Both the position numbers and the translations under genes were made by a program. The notes beneath the pieces were generated by a model. It was not told where the DNA came from. It searched no databases and was given only the letters and a program-made list of their open reading frames with translations. 64,000 nt of DNA from Phymorhynchus buccinoides (taxonomy: Eukaryota; Mollusca; Gastropoda; Neogastropoda; Raphitomidae). How positions within the stretch are numbered: the first letter of the stretch is position 1; each line of letters opens with the position of its first letter. The DNA is taken from contig CM065690.1 of NCBI GenBank assembly GCA_017654935.2, positions 20,930,902-20,994,901 of the forward strand. Direction: 5' to 3'. This document shows positions 1 to 11,180 of the stretch, one piece after another.

Positions 1-888
1 TGAGCTCGGGAACTGTCAACTCCGCCTGAAACACTCGACACCAACAATGAATACGGCGCGCATTACAAGCTAAGGATATTTTGTCATGTCATTGTTGTGT
101 GTGTTCTTCTAGGATTGTCTCCTCTTTAAAGATTATCCCCGCCTCCCTGGCGAAGTCAGCAGGAAGGTAGCGAGGGGATTATTTTATGATTAATTTAGAA
201 AATTCAAGTTTGTCGTTTTTTAACATAATTGACATCATTTCTCTTTCAGATTGTTCCTGGAGAGGGTCGTCATTGTTTGTGAATTGTTGTGTGCATGAAG
301 TAAGAACTAGTTGATTTATGACTTTATAATATTTGTAAACAGGTTTTCCTCAGAAGGAAGAGAACATTCTTTTTGATCGACTTAAAGTTCAAGAGACAGT
401 AATTGTGACCATTCTATATGGACAGTATTTGCTTTGACTTTGTTGAAACTCTGTAGAAGGAAAGGGAGTGTATGCATGGGTATTCATCTTTATCTATCTG
501 TCCTTTCTTCTGGGATGAGCACAACGTCTAGAATAGGTTTTCACTCGCATTTGTCACCCTGCACTCAAGCACACAAAGACCCATCACACTTTTTCATGAG
601 CATTTATTTTATTAAAAACAAAAGAAGTAAGATTAGGGGTAAAAGTTCACTAGTTTAAGGGAGCTCATCAACTCTGTCTGTCATTCTTCTTTTCACCCTG
701 CACATCATAACATGACACTGCGACTCGACTGGACAGAGTAGGAAGCCACCGTTTATCTGTAGGCCTGTCTCCTCAGAGAGTGAGGGGATGTTGCAGCTTG
801 TTCCTGTTGTTCCCGGTGTTCGCAGCCTTCTGGCGCTGTTGGTGAGCGTGAACACTGTTGCTGAGCACGACGTCTATTTCAACGTCTA
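1..888. other. No gene recognised
   Basis: AT-rich, mostly unique-looking sequence. Short open frames occur on both strands (for example 434-658 plus and 655-855 minus) but none has a recognisable domain. A GT donor-like site lies near 842 (GTTG|GTGAGC), but no exon can be supported around it. Confidence 0.5.
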
Positions 889-927
<39 letters not shown>

Positions 928-1003
928 GTGGTGATGGTGGTGATGATGATGATGATGATAATAATAATTGGGGGTAATGATGATGATGATGGTAGTGATG
1001 ATG
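889..1003. repeat. (TGA)n microsatellite
   Basis: Near-continuous ATG/TGA triplets with GTGGTG and AATAAT interruptions. The poly-Met and poly-His open frames here are artefacts of the triplet repeat. Confidence 0.97.
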
Positions 1004-1013
1004 TGTATGTTTT

Positions 1014-2131
1014 CTTCACACAGATGAAGGACCTGCTGTCCATAGCCTGGGACCTTCAGCCATCTCTTCACACAGGACCTCCTGTCCATAGCCTGGGACC
1101 TTCAGTCATCTCTTCACACAGGACCTGCTCTCCATAGCCTGGGACTTTCAGTCATCTCATCACACAGATGAAGGACCTGCTGTCCATAGCCTGGGACCTT
1201 CAGTCATCTCTTCACACAGGACCTGCTGTCCATAGCCTGGGACCTCCAGTCATCTCATCACACAGATGAAGGACCTGCTGTCCATAGCCTGGGACCTTCA
1301 GTCATCTCTTCACACAGGACCTGCTGTCCATAGCCTGGGACCTCCAGTCATCTCATCACACAGATGAAGGACCTCCTCTCCATAGCCTGGGACCTCCAGT
1401 CATCTCATCACACAGGACCTGCTGTCCATAGCCTGGGACCTCCAGTCATCTCATCACACAGATGAAGGACCTGCTGTCCATAGCCTGGGACCTCCAGTCA
1501 TCTCATCACACAGATGAAGGACCTGCTGTCCATAGCCTGGGACCTCCAGTCATCTCATCACACAGATGAAGGACCTGCTGTCCATAGCCTGGGACCTCCA
1601 GTCATCTCATCACACAGATGCAGGACTTGCTGTCCATAGCCTGGGACCTCCAGTCATCTCATCACACAGACGAAGGACCTGCTGTCCATAGCCTGGGACC
1701 TCCAGTCATCTCATCACACAGACGAAGGACCTGCTGTCCATAGCCTGGGACCTCCAGTCATCTCTTCACACAGATGAAGGACCTGCTGTCCATAGCCTGG
1801 GACCTCCAGTCATCTCATCACACAGATGAAGGACCTGCTGTCCATAGCCTGGGACCTCCAGTCATCTCTTCACACAGATGAAGGACCTGCTGTCCATAGC
1901 CTGGGACCTCCAGTCATCTCTTCACACAGATGAAGGACCTGCTGTCCATAGCCTGGGACCTCCAGTCATCTCATCACACAGACGAAGGACCTGCTGTCCA
2001 TAGCCTGGGACCTTCAGTCATCTCATCACACAGACGAAGGACCTGCTGTCCATAGCCTGGGACCTTCAGCCATCTCTTCATACAGGACCTCCTCTCCATA
2101 GCCTGGGACCTTCAGCCATCTCTTCACACAG
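1014..2131. repeat. 52-bp minisatellite, about 21 units
   Basis: Tandem units of 52 bp, with a 46-bp variant lacking the GATGAA step. Each contains AAGGACCTGCTGTCCATAGC, then a CCTGGGACC(T/C)(T/C)CAG segment and a CATCTC(A/T)TCACACAG tail. The tail resembles a splice acceptor (pyrimidine-rich, then CACACAG). The last unit runs into CGCTCTCATG|GTAAGC at 2132-2147, a good donor-like site. On the plus strand one unit reads MKDLLSIAWDL, which I cannot assign to a family. The array may have grown from an exon-intron junction. Confidence 0.93.
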
Positions 2132-2158
2132 CGCTCTCATGGTAAGCCACTGTAGAAC

Positions 2159-2690
2159 GGTACTACATGTACTTCTTATTCTTCGATCACTCAGACAGTT
2201 TCCTGTCAATTATGAATGCAAATGCGTCATGCTGCCGTTATGCGCCTAACTAAGAAAATGATCATATTTATTTATTTTCCCACGCCTTTTGCTGTCTTAT
2301 ACCCAAACCTGTGCAACAAAACTAACTAACTTAGTATTTTTAGTATTTTTATGTGTCTATTTTTGGATAATACTATTATTATCGCTAATGCTGTATTTGA
2401 AAAAAACCCACCAGCCATTGTGTGTGACATTGAGGTATTTATTGAACCTTGTCTTTTGCAGATTTTTTCTTTAAAATAACATATAAAAAAAAGAATGATA
2501 ACCTGTCATAGAATTAGTGGACTAACATTTTGCAACGTCCAGCTCGTGGTGTTGAAAGTTTGATTATTGAATGTACCTATTTATTTATTTAACCTAAATA
2601 ATGTATATATGTGTGTGTGTGCGCGTTCACGTGTGTGTGTGTGTGTGTGTGTGTGAATATGTGCAGGCGTATGTGTTTGTATGTGTATGT
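2159..2690. other. AT-rich stretch with (TG)n; no gene seen
   Basis: No supported coding sequence. A (TG)n/(GTGC)n tract occupies about 2608-2655. Confidence 0.5.
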
Positions 2691-2691
2691 G

Positions 2692-2975
2692 TTGTGTTAT
2701 TTTTGTCATATGGTTTGTATTATTTTGCCTAGCTATGTTTATGTTCTGTATTTGAAAATGTAAAAAAAAGGTTCAATAAAATAAAAAAAATAAAAATAAA
2801 AAAATGATAGTTAGGCCCAGCAAGTCCGACCCTAACCCTATTTGAAATTGTGTTGCGTTATTTTTGTCATATGGTTTGTATTATTTTGCCTAGCTATGTT
2901 TATGTTCTGTATTTGAAAATGTAAAAAAAAGGTTCAATAAAAAAAAAAATGATAGTTAGGCCCAGCAAGTCCGAC
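2692..2975 (+). repeat. Tandemly duplicated retroelement 3' tail
   Basis: Two near-identical copies, 2692-2830 and 2852-2975, each run from TTGTGTTATTTTTGTC (TTGCG in copy 2) through an A-rich AATAAA-containing tract to GCCCAGCAAGTCCGAC. The A-rich 3' portion with AATAAA looks like the polyadenylated end of a LINE or SINE, duplicated head to tail. Confidence 0.75.
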
Positions 2976-3006
2976 TTCGGCTGGGGGAAATCTATTTGAA
3001 ATTGTT

Positions 3007-3280
3007 TCGTGAAAAAAGAGGCAAGAGAATGGACCGGTAAGGCAGAAAGATAATAGATGACAGGGAAAAAGGCAGAGTGACAGATTATGGGAAGTTACAA
3101 GCACAGAACTTCCAGAAAGTGGGAGAACTATTTATGCCAAAGACCCCGCCCCAGGTATCCCCACGGGGGAGGGGGGCAATACAACAATCTTCTTCGGCGT
3201 TCCCAGGCCAAAATGCCATATTTGACAAAGTCACTGACGTCCCTGCTGCGTGCAGCTGACATAGTCCGAATTCGGAGATC
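3007..3280 (+). repeat. Dispersed repeat A, copy 1
   Basis: Shares the block from GGAAGTTACAAGCACAGAAC through CTTCCAGAA, ACTATTT and GTATCCCCACGGGG with sequence at 3780-4110, 4672-4790 (inverted), 19480-19665 and 34690-34985 (inverted). Non-coding; class unknown, probably a non-autonomous element. Confidence 0.8.
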
Positions 3281-3299
3281 AAAGGCGAACAATTAATTG

Positions 3300-3780
3300 G
3301 AAGTTTTTTAGTCCCCGAGCCGAAGGTTCGGGTAGCTATTGTTTTTGTCTGGTCCGTCCGGTGTACGTCCGGCGTGCCTCCGTCTGTCCAGCTGTTCGTC
3401 CGTTTTTCTCAAAAACTATTCAGTCTATCATCAAATTTGGTATACTAGTTTGCCAAGATGCAAGCTATCCACTGATGTATTTAGTTTTACATTAAGGTCA
3501 AGGTCGTGCCAGTTACGGGGTTCAAACCCCGAAACACATAATCTCTAATATCTCGCGAAGTTTTGCATGTATTTTAATGCAGTTTTTTCACATTTCTTGA
3601 TGAATGGTCTATAACACAGTTGTCATGAATTTTTCTGTGCGCGTGTGTGCGCATGATCGCGCGCGCTCAAATCACGAGTCCGAACCCCAAGTCTATATTG
3701 TATATAAAAGACTATTCAGTTACGTGCTGTTTTGATGCGTTTTTATGTAGTTACGTGCTGTTTTGATGCGTTTTTATGTA
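3300..3780. other. Repeat-like stretch, no gene
   Basis: Begins CCCGAGCCGAAGGTTCGGG, a small palindrome, followed by a CTGTCCGTCC-rich tract and a short direct duplication of GTTACGTGCTGTTTTGATGC near 3720-3780. No coding potential recognised. Confidence 0.5.
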
Positions 3781-4110
3781 TGTGTACAGCCGACACATTC
3801 CGATTTTGGAGTAGCTCGGCGATGCTGCGAGGGGACTTCCAGCCGCTCGGCGTTGCACTTGTTTAAATTTATTTTCAGACACGAGAAATGGCTCAATATG
3901 TCAGAAAGATAGTAGATGACAGTAAGCAAAGAAAAAAGGCAAGAGTCAAAGTGTGACAGATTAGAGGAAGTTACAAGCACAAATCTTCCAGAAGGTGGGG
4001 GGACTATTTTTGCGAAAGACCCCTCCCCTGTATCCCCACGGGGAGAGACTCGTGCAGGTGGCGGGGTCGTCCAGCTCCTCGCTTGTAGGCATGAGGCATC
4101 CACCCACTGC
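3780..4110 (+). repeat. Dispersed repeat A, copy 2 (longer)
   Basis: Contains the family A core plus about 100 bp at its left (GCCGACACATTCCGATTTTGG) and a right part ending in GCATCCACCCACTGCCCC. The 34.7-kb copy carries both extensions in inverted order, which defines a unit of roughly 310 bp. Confidence 0.8.
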
Positions 4111-4149
4111 CCCTATTGGCCGTTGCAAAGAACATCTTTTGCAAGAGTG

Positions 4150-4350
4150 AATGCCCTTGGTGGGTGGGGGGAGATGGTTGCGCACTGACCAAACAAGGGC
4201 ATAACTGTCGCCAATAACCCTATTTGAGGCCACTGGATGGCTGCCTTTTTGCAAGAGCGAATGCTTTTTTGGATACGGACCAACAAGGGCTTAACTCTTG
4301 CCGTCAAGGGCGTTAATAACCCTAGTTGCAGTGGCCAATAGATGAACCGA
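4150..4350 (+). repeat. Dispersed repeat D, copy 1
   Basis: Blocks such as AATAACCCTATTTGAGGCCA, GGCTGCC and GGGCGTTAATAACCCTAGTT recur in reverse complement at about 59600-59900, inside the tubby region. Confidence 0.78.
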
Positions 4351-4671
4351 ATATGTATAAAGGGCGGTTTGTTTGTGTATTGTTGGGCAAACGTATGAAA
4401 GAAGTATATTGAATGTTTTTGTGTTTTTATACGGCCTTATAAGCAAAACGTAAATTATGCCTATAATTTAAACAAAGAATATATGTAATGGTAGCAAATT
4501 CAAATAATGATGAAGCTTTACTGCACAATATAATATATAATTCAGGATGTTATCGAACAAACTTAAGAAAATAGAGAAGAAAAAAATCAAGATTAATTGT
4601 GTGGCCATTGGCATTAATTAGCAATATTGGGATTTTTCTTTTTTACTCGACAGAACAGATGAGCTTTTATG

Positions 4672-4790
4672 TAAATAGTTCCCCCACCTTCTGAAAGTTC
4701 TGTGCTTGTAATTTGCTCTAATATGTCTCTGATCCACTATCTTTCTCCCCCACTGGTCCATTCTCCTGCCTTTTTTTCATGAAATTTATT
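4672..4790 (-). repeat. Dispersed repeat A, fragment (inverted)
   Basis: Inverted partial copy: CCCCCACCTTCTGAAAGTTC, then GTGCTTGTAATTTGCTCTAA, as at 34775-34820. Confidence 0.75.
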
Positions 4791-4894
4791 TTTTCAATTT
4801 TTTTACTGTTTTGCAATTTATGATGTGCTAGGGTGTTTTGTTGTTCACTGGCACCTAGGCGTGATACCTTACACAGTTGGTATTTGGTACTGTA

Positions 4895-4990
4895 TAGTCA
4901 CAGAGGCGTCTCTGTAAAATTCGGGCTGCTCCCACCTGAAGAGCGCGTTGCAGCCAGAGGCGCAAGCAGGAGAGGGGGAGGGGGTAAGAT
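4895..4990 (-). repeat. SINE 3' tail fragment
   Basis: ACAGAGGCGTCTCTGTAAAA followed by TTGCAGCCAGAGGCGC is the reverse complement of the tail of the SINE at 48182-48530 and of a diverged copy at 32350-32445. Confidence 0.7.
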
Positions 4991-5196
4991 GTGAAGGGAA
5001 GGGGAGGTAGGTGGCGTCACGGGCAACGGACATGTCTGCCGCCCGGTTCAGCTGCTCAGGAACTTATCTGCCACTCGTCGATCCACTAGTTACAATTTAT
5101 GATGTGCTTGGTTTTTGTTGTTGTTGTTCACTAGCGTCGAGGCGAGATGCCTTATGCAGTTGAGTGGGCACCTGTATTTTAGCTTACTGGTGTTTG

Positions 5197-5500
5197 TTAT
5201 CCTTTAACTTTTTTTTTACTGGACCCTACAAGCAAAGCGGAAGGCTGACGTTTCCAGCGCTGTCTAGACTTAAAGACACACTGACCCACCACGATTAAGT
5301 CCCTTGTTTTTTTCTGGGTAGCCGTGACCCACATAAAAACGTCCCCAACTTCAAACTGAGGCTGTTCTTGAAAGTGATGTTTCGCTTTCAATTTGGGGGC
5401 CATTTATATGGAGTCAAACCTGGTCGAAACAAGATTTCTTACCAGCTATAAGAGGGAAAACATGTGAAACCCGTGATTTTGACACGTGATCTGGTGAGTT
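5197..5500 (+). repeat. Dispersed repeat G, copy 1
   Basis: From AAAGACACACTGACCCACCA to GGGAAAACATGTGAAACCCG it is about 90% similar by eye to 45640-45860. AGTCAAACCTGGTC and AACAAGATTTCTTA are shared landmarks. Confidence 0.8.
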
Positions 5501-5584
5501 TTTAAGGGCTATCTATAGTGTGCAATGATGGTGTCATGTTACATTATACGTTGTTCTCTATTTTGTGTATATATTCCCCTCAGG

Positions 5585-5860
5585 TGGTTGGGGCCACGTT
5601 CACCGCATGGAGGCAGGACGCACCCCAAGGGACCTACTGTACGGGCAGAACTGAGGGAAGGCTCCCCCCTCTCCCACTATGTCGTCCCCAACTGCGCTTC
5701 AAAGATGTGGGCAAACAACGGGACTTGAAGAACACAGGCATGGATCCAAACAACTGGGAAAACGTCGCAGTCTCCCCCCCACGAGAACATGAGAGCAGTC
5801 GTCAAGAAAGGGACTGCCCTAGCTGAAGCCAGCAGAGCGGATCAGCCCTTAATTTTATGT
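5585..5860 (+). mobile_element. LINE ORF C-terminal fragment, degenerate
   Basis: Frames at 5600-5826 read LPLCRPQLRFKDV, QRDLKNTGMDPNNWENVA and similar. This matches the usual C-terminal tail of invertebrate non-LTR retrotransposon polyproteins: a GRP-x-LRYKD-x-CKRDL motif followed by N-x-D-x-x-x-WE-x-LA. The frame shifts at least once between LYGQN and the tail, so it is inactive. No reverse transcriptase core precedes it. Confidence 0.65.
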
Positions 5861-5987
5861 AGTTCTACTAAAGCTTAAGTGGGAAACTAAGCGTTGTTAC
5901 TTTCTACATTCAGTTAATCAGTTCACTGCATTTAGAAAGTAACGTTTAGTTTCCCACTTAAGCTTTAGTAGAACTTCATAAAATTAA
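5849..5987. mobile_element. Foldback MITE, about 139 bp
   Basis: Nearly all of it is an inverted repeat. The left arm begins TTAATTTTATGTAGTTCTAC and continues with TAAAGCTTAAGTGGGAAACT; the right arm is its reverse complement with a few changes. Arms are about 57 bp with a loop of about 25 bp. Confidence 0.88.
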
Positions 5988-6129
5988 ATGCAGGTCGCTG
6001 ACAGAACAGAAGGGCCTGAAGGAAGGAAAGGCCAGAGCTGCCTCCTCAGCCAGACCACCTTCCCCTGTTGGCCGGCATCCAGTTTGGGAGAGACTGCTGC
6101 TTCCAGAGTTGGCCTTTTCAGGCACTGGA

Positions 6130-6230
6130 GACAATGCTCCACATGTAGAGTCCGCACCGTACTGAAGACAATGAGTGATGCTCCACATGTAGAGTCCGCA
6201 CCGTACTGAAGACAATGAGTGATGTTCCAC
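6130..6230. repeat. 44-bp tandem duplication
   Basis: CTCCACATGTAGAGTCCGCA followed by CCGTACTGAAGACAATG occurs twice in direct succession. Confidence 0.85.
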
Positions 6231-6475
6231 AGAGCTGCAACACCATCTTGCGAGATGGATAATGTTTTACGCCCTCTGTGGCCTTTCGGCCATGTGGGGC
6301 ATCATCTTGTGAGATGAAAGGAGGATAGCTTTTATGTCATTTGTTCATGTTGAGATGGGGACTTCTCGATGAATCGCCATTTCCCGTATTGCCTTCTGAA
6401 GTGACACGTTATGAACTTAGTGCCATTTCGACTTTTTTTCATTGCTGCGTGCCCTTGTGTCTTCTTCAGACATAC

Positions 6476-6760
6476 TCCGTCTGTCTATCTCTCTTTCCTT
6501 CTCTCTCTCTATCTATCTCTGTCCGTCTCTACCTCTCTCCCCCCTCCCTCTGTCTGTCTCTCTCTCCCTCTGTCTGTCTCTCTCTCTTTCTATCTCTGTC
6601 TGTCTGTCTCTCTCTCTCCCTCTGTCTGTCTGTCTCTACCTCTCTCCCTGTCTGTCTCTCTCTCTTCCCCTCTCTCTCTCTCCCTCTGGATACTGGAAAA
6701 CTTTATTTCATAAAATCTTTATCCTTGTCAAATAAAGTTGTCTCTCTCTCTCTGTGAGTG
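6476..6760. repeat. (CT)n/(TCTG)n microsatellite
   Basis: CTCTCT and TCTGTCTG runs. Ser/Leu-rich open frames in all three plus frames are artefacts of the repeat. Confidence 0.95.
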
Positions 6761-6873
6761 AGTGAGTGTGCGTGCGTATGACAGATTGATTTGATTGGTG
6801 ACATTAGACTGGGTGACGTTTTTTACTGAATGCCAGAAATGGATTGAAGTGAAGGAGTGAAGTAAAGAAGACG

Positions 6874-7060
6874 AAATGGCGCTAAGAAGAAGGCAACTTT
6901 CAACTGCTGGCCAGCACTGCTATCTAACCACCAAAAAGGGGCGTTCCCCGCCATGTGGCGAAATGGCGCTAAGAAGAAGGCAACTTTCAACTGCTGGCCA
7001 GCACTGCTATCTAACCACCAAAAAGGAGCGTTCCCCGCCATGTGGCGAAATGGGAAATGG
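6874..7060. repeat. 87-bp tandem duplication
   Basis: Unit AAATGGCGCTAAGAAGAAGG...GCCATGTGGCG occurs at 6874-6960 and 6961-7047 with one difference. A third partial copy of the first bases starts at 7048. The 87-bp unit is a multiple of three, which explains the open frames here. Confidence 0.92.
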
Positions 7061-7227
7061 TGATACGGTACCTCCCCAAGTTGAACGTTGGTAAAGTTAC
7101 ATTGAAGCGTGTTTTGTAACACGTGGTCGAACTTTACGTGGTGACAGTCCTGAGATGATCATAGCTGTCGACGGGATTATGCAGTCATGACAGAGTAAAT
7201 TATATTTTGAATGTTGGATCTGTGTTG

Positions 7228-7451
7228 AGACTGTACCATCGGTGTAAGGGTTCTACTGATATGTTGTATTATGTACAGGGCATCTCAGACTTTGTACCAT
7301 CGGTGTAGGGGTTCTACTGATGTGTTGTAGTATGTGTTGTCTCAGACTTTGTACCATCGGTGTAGGGGTTCTACTGATGTGTTGTATTATGTACAGGGCG
7401 TCTCATAGTGTACCATCGGTGTAGGGGTTCTACTGATATTTTGTATTATGC
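7228..7451. repeat. About 60-bp tandem array, four units
   Basis: Units share GTACCATCGGTGTAGGGGTT, CTACTGAT and TTATGTACAGGGC. A lone further unit lies at 8070-8096, on the far side of the inverted-repeat element at 7452-8057, so the element appears to sit within or next to the array. Confidence 0.88.
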
Positions 7452-8057
7452 ACAGGGTGCCTCGTACAAAAATGAAACCTAAATTGGCAATGACAATCAA
7501 TTTACAAATTATTTAGATTTTTGGGGGTTTGTAAAGCAGATTCGATGCATGAAAGATCACAACAATTTGTTTTTTCCAAGATGTGTTTGTGTGCTCCAGA
7601 CATTAACGGTTTCCATTGTAAGCCATTTTCAGAAGAAGCCCCTTTTTGAAATCCAGAGACGCTTTCGCAGTTTCAATATCTCTGTTTGCAGTTTAAATTT
7701 CTACGGTATCAACAACTTTTGTTTTTTTCGTATGTGGGCTTAAAAAGTAGGGATGTACACTAGTGTCTTGCATTTCAATTTCCATAGTAAAAAAAGCGTT
7801 TTCGAGAAGCAGACAATTTGTCGACAAATGAAATTAATGTTCAGTTAAAGTGTTTTTACTCATCAAAAAGGGATTTTTCCAAAAATGGGTTGCCATGGAA
7901 AGTGTTATTCTCTGGAGTTCTCCGAGGCATCTTGGAAAAACAAAGTGATACAACCTTTCATGCATTGAATCTTCTTCATACATCTGGAAAATCAGAATGA
8001 TAGCTTTAATATTAAACAAAGATGGTTTTGAGGGTTGCATTTTTGTAGTCACCCTGT
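7452..8057. mobile_element. Inverted-repeat transposon, about 605 bp, non-autonomous
   Basis: Ends are CAGGGTGCCTCGTACAAAAA on the left and the reverse complement of CAGGGTGACTACAAAAATGC on the right. Arms stay similar far inside: GATTCGATGCATGAAAG and a TTTTTCCAAGATG block at 7540-7580 pair with 7925-7970. CAGGGTG termini and a TA after the right end suggest a Tc1/mariner-like foldback element; the left TA is not intact. Confidence 0.75.
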
Positions 8058-8264
8058 ATCTGTGTGGATATGTTGTACCATCGGTGTAGGGGTTGTAATG
8101 TGGTATATCAGTGTCGTAGCAAACTTGCCTCTGTTTAAGCAAAACAAAACAGACGTTGATAACATCACTATTTTTATACCAAGTTGCTGTCAATGTTTTA
8201 AAATAACATTGTTAACGGACATAGGAGCCGCCCGACATTTGGGTCCCTTCCCTTATGCTACGAG

Positions 8265-8962
8265 ACTGAGGTTGACTTGCTTCCTCTATCCTGACTTTGG
8301 CACTTAGGCAATGAGACAGAGGTTGACTTGTTCCATCTATCCTATGACTTAGGCAATGAGACTGAGGTTGACGTGTTCCCTCTATCCTATGACTTAGGCA
8401 ATGAAACTGAAGTTGACTTGTTCCCTCTATCCTGACTTAGGCAATGAGACTGAGGTTGACTTGTTCCCTCTATCCTATGACTTAGGCAATGAGACTGAGA
8501 CCGACTTGATCCTTCTATCCTGACTTTGGCAATGAGACTGAGACTGACTTGATCCTTCTATCCTGACTTTGGCAATGAGACTGAGACTGACTTGACTTGA
8601 CTTTGGCAATGAGACTCTATCCTATGACTTAGGCAATGAGACTGAGACTGACTTGATCCTTCTATCCTGACTTTGGCAATGAGACTGAGACTGACTTGAT
8701 CCTTCTATCCTGACTTTGGCAATGAGACTGAGGTTGACTTGTTCCCTCTATCCTATGACTTAGGCAATGAGACTGAGACCGACTTGATCCTTCTATCCTG
8801 ACTTTGGCAATGAGACTGAGGTTGACTTGTTCCCTCTATCCTATGACTTAGGCAATGAGACTGAGACCGACTTGATCCTTCTATCCTGACTTTGGCAATG
8901 AGACTGAGACTGACTTGATCCTTCTATCCTGACTTTGGCAATGAGACTGAGGTTGACTTGTT
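8265..8962. repeat. Minisatellite, about 50-bp units
   Basis: About 13 imperfect units built from GGCAATGAGACTGAGGTTGA, CTTGTTCCCTCTATCC and (A)TGACTT(A/T). Two sub-types alternate: GAGGTTGACTTGTTCCC with TATGACTTAGG, and GAGACTGACTTGATCC with TGACTTTGG. This indicates higher-order amplification. Confidence 0.92.
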
Positions 8963-9019
8963 CATTGGGGCACGGTGTGTAGGGATCATTCTGAACCTGT
9001 AGTCCTGAGTGCGGCTTAG

Positions 9020-9230
9020 ACATTCAAAATGGGGATTACTATGTAAATTGGGCTAAACGGCCCATCATTTTGGGAGTTGTCCAATTTACATACTATGTTG
9101 ACTGTCTAAATTCGCACTCCTGACCAAGGGGCCTGATGACTTGGTCTCTGTACATTATTCACGAGATTTCGATTTCCCCATGGCAACAGTGTTGCCATAG
9201 GGAAATAGAAATATCTTGTGAGTAGAGTTC
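9020..9230. repeat. Two imperfect palindromes
   Basis: At 9040-9103, CTATGTAAATTGGGC pairs with CCAATTTACATA. At 9160-9222, GAGATTTCGATTTCCCCATGG with GCAACA pairs with TGTTGCCATAGGGAAATAG, giving a stem of about 28 bp. A related CCCCATGGCA/TGGCATGGGG motif recurs at 12185-12225. Confidence 0.7.
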
Positions 9231-9840
9231 ATGTGGACAGGCCTTATTATCGCTGTTGCCATGGGGACAGATGTATAGAGAGACCTTTAATGTGAGACAC
9301 GGACACGTCTAGTCAAATTCTTTTAAACAACTTTATTTGCCATGTTGAAAAAATGTAATAAATACAATTGAAAGATCGGTGTTTGCAGGCTGTTGTTAAA
9401 AAATTAACATAGGGGTGGTTAGTTGAAATCATCAACTTATACTTTACATCAAAGATCAATTATCTACATGGTTTGAACGAACCACCCCATGGTTAAAAAA
9501 ATCAAAAGCAAATGCTAATTTCTTAAAAACAATACTGCCCTCCCCTAAACTTGGTTTGAACTAACCACCCTCTAGCTATTTGTTTTACTACAACAATCTG
9601 TCTAGAACTCTCAAAAACTATCCCTGAACCCCTTGACCCCTACCTCAAGTCATAAAACCTGGACCCCGCCCCCCCAAAAAAAAGTAGGACCCAATGTCTG
9701 AACTGGAGATGGATCCCTGCCAGTGATTCAATACAGGCCGTCTGGAAAGTTATGCATCAGAGGAATTTCTTTTTCGGACCATAAAAGGACCGTTTCTGAA
9801 ACTGTTCACAGCATAGTAATTACTGGGCGTTTTTGAAGGA
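9230..9840. other. No gene seen
   Basis: Includes TTTATTTGCCATGTTG near 9330, which resembles the TTTATTG-type tails seen in several repeats here. No frame of note. Confidence 0.5.
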
Positions 9841-9841
9841 A

Positions 9842-9963
9842 TGGTGTGTAGTAGGCCTTAGAGTAACAGGCTGTCCTACAACTTGTGCATCAAATTGGAG
9901 TTAAACAATATGAACAGGTACAACACTGGGACAGCCTGTTAATCCAAGGCCAACTACACACAC
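9842..9963. repeat. Foldback, about 120 bp
   Basis: GTGTGTAGTAGGCCTTAGAG with AACAGGCTGTCC is mirrored by GGACAGCCTGTTAATCCAAG with GCCAACTACACAC. Arms are about 38 bp. Confidence 0.8.
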
Positions 9964-10089
9964 CAGTATTCCTCCTAAACCTAAAGTTCTAGTGGAAAGC
10001 AACATTTATTATTGGGAGCAAAATGTTGTGGTTAATCTCTGCGAGGGCATTCTACATCCCCAGTTCTCAGACCTTGGCTCCTTACTGAG

Positions 10090-10645
10090 CCACAGAAGGG
10101 ACTGTTGCTCTTGCTACCTACCTACCTACCAATCCATCTAACCTAGCCTATCTTCTACCTATTCTACAGGAGAGAAAGGGAGTAGTTTCTACTCCAAGCC
10201 TAGCAAAAACACAAAATTCCAAAACAAAGCAAAACAACCACCCCTCTGCCTGCCTACCTACCTATCTACCTATCTACCTTAACCAGAGCTTCAGATTTGT
10301 TTTCAAACCCCACAGGCCATATGCCCACAGATTACAGAAAATGATGGGTCAATTTCCAAAATAATGGGCCAATAATGTCTCTGCAGTATTGCACTTAAAT
10401 TCTGTTGCAGACTTTGTGAGTCAGATGACCCCTAGCTGCACTAAATGAGGGGTCAAATCATCATCAATGACCGGGGTCCGCTGACAACCTGAAGCTCTGC
10501 CCTAACCTATCTTCCATCTGTTCTACACGAGAGAGAGAGGGGTAGTCTCTACCCCCCTCCAAGCCTAACAAAACAAAAAAATAACAATCCCCAAACAAAG
10601 CAAAACAACATCCCTCTGCCTACCTACCTCTCCATCTAGCTAGCC
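10090..10645. repeat. Diverged duplication with (CTAC)n tracts
   Basis: The block from CTAACC(T)A to AAGCAAAACAACCACCCCTC at 10130-10285 is repeated as 10500-10640: TCTTCCATCTGTTCTACACG, AGAGAGAGGGGTAGT, AAGCAAAACAACATCCCTC. Each copy is bordered by CTACCTACC runs. Confidence 0.75.
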
Positions 10646-11180
10646 TAGGTGAGGGGCAAGGAGTGGGAAGCTTCGGCACGCAGATGCACTAACGTCGCGT
10701 GCAAGAGAGCGCTGCTTCAATGTATACACAAAGGCGGGATCCATTGCCCTCCCCGGGCATTGGTCCTTACCTCCACCCCCCGCGCGACCTCCAGTACCCC
10801 TCCCCTAACAGCCCTCCTACCCCACCCCGCCCCGCCAAAAAAAAGAAAAAAAAGGCTACCCCCCTCCTTCCCACCCCACCCATCCTATCCCCCTTACTTA
10901 CCGTTTCCTTTATTCCAATGTACACAACATAATCAATCACAATGCATGGTACACAAAATAATATATCACAATGCATATGGTATGTACACATTAAAGCTAG
11001 CATAAACTGTCGTCTAAAAATGATGCAAAAATAATGTCACCATCATAAACTTAATAGAAAATAAGATTCACACATTACCATCATAAACTGGACACAAGAT
11101 CTAGAACATATTGACACAAGTCAACTGTTTAGGAATGTTCAATAACTGATCAAGACAATGAATGTCATCCCTTGCCAGTT
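10646..11180. other. No gene seen
   Basis: Contains a C-rich tract with A-runs at 10760-10890 whose Pro-rich frames are compositional. ATACACAATGCAT-like steps recur near 10940-10985. No domain recognised. Confidence 0.5.

Noticed and set aside
655..860. Exon on either strand near 0.7-0.85 kb
   Set aside because: A donor-like GTGAGC exists, but there is no acceptor-frame-homology combination.
886..1137. Poly-His or poly-Met protein
   Set aside because: Pure translation of the (TGA)n/(ATG)n microsatellite.
6341..6760. Ser/Leu/Cys-rich 138-codon protein
   Set aside because: All three plus frames are open only because of the TCTC/TCTG repeat.
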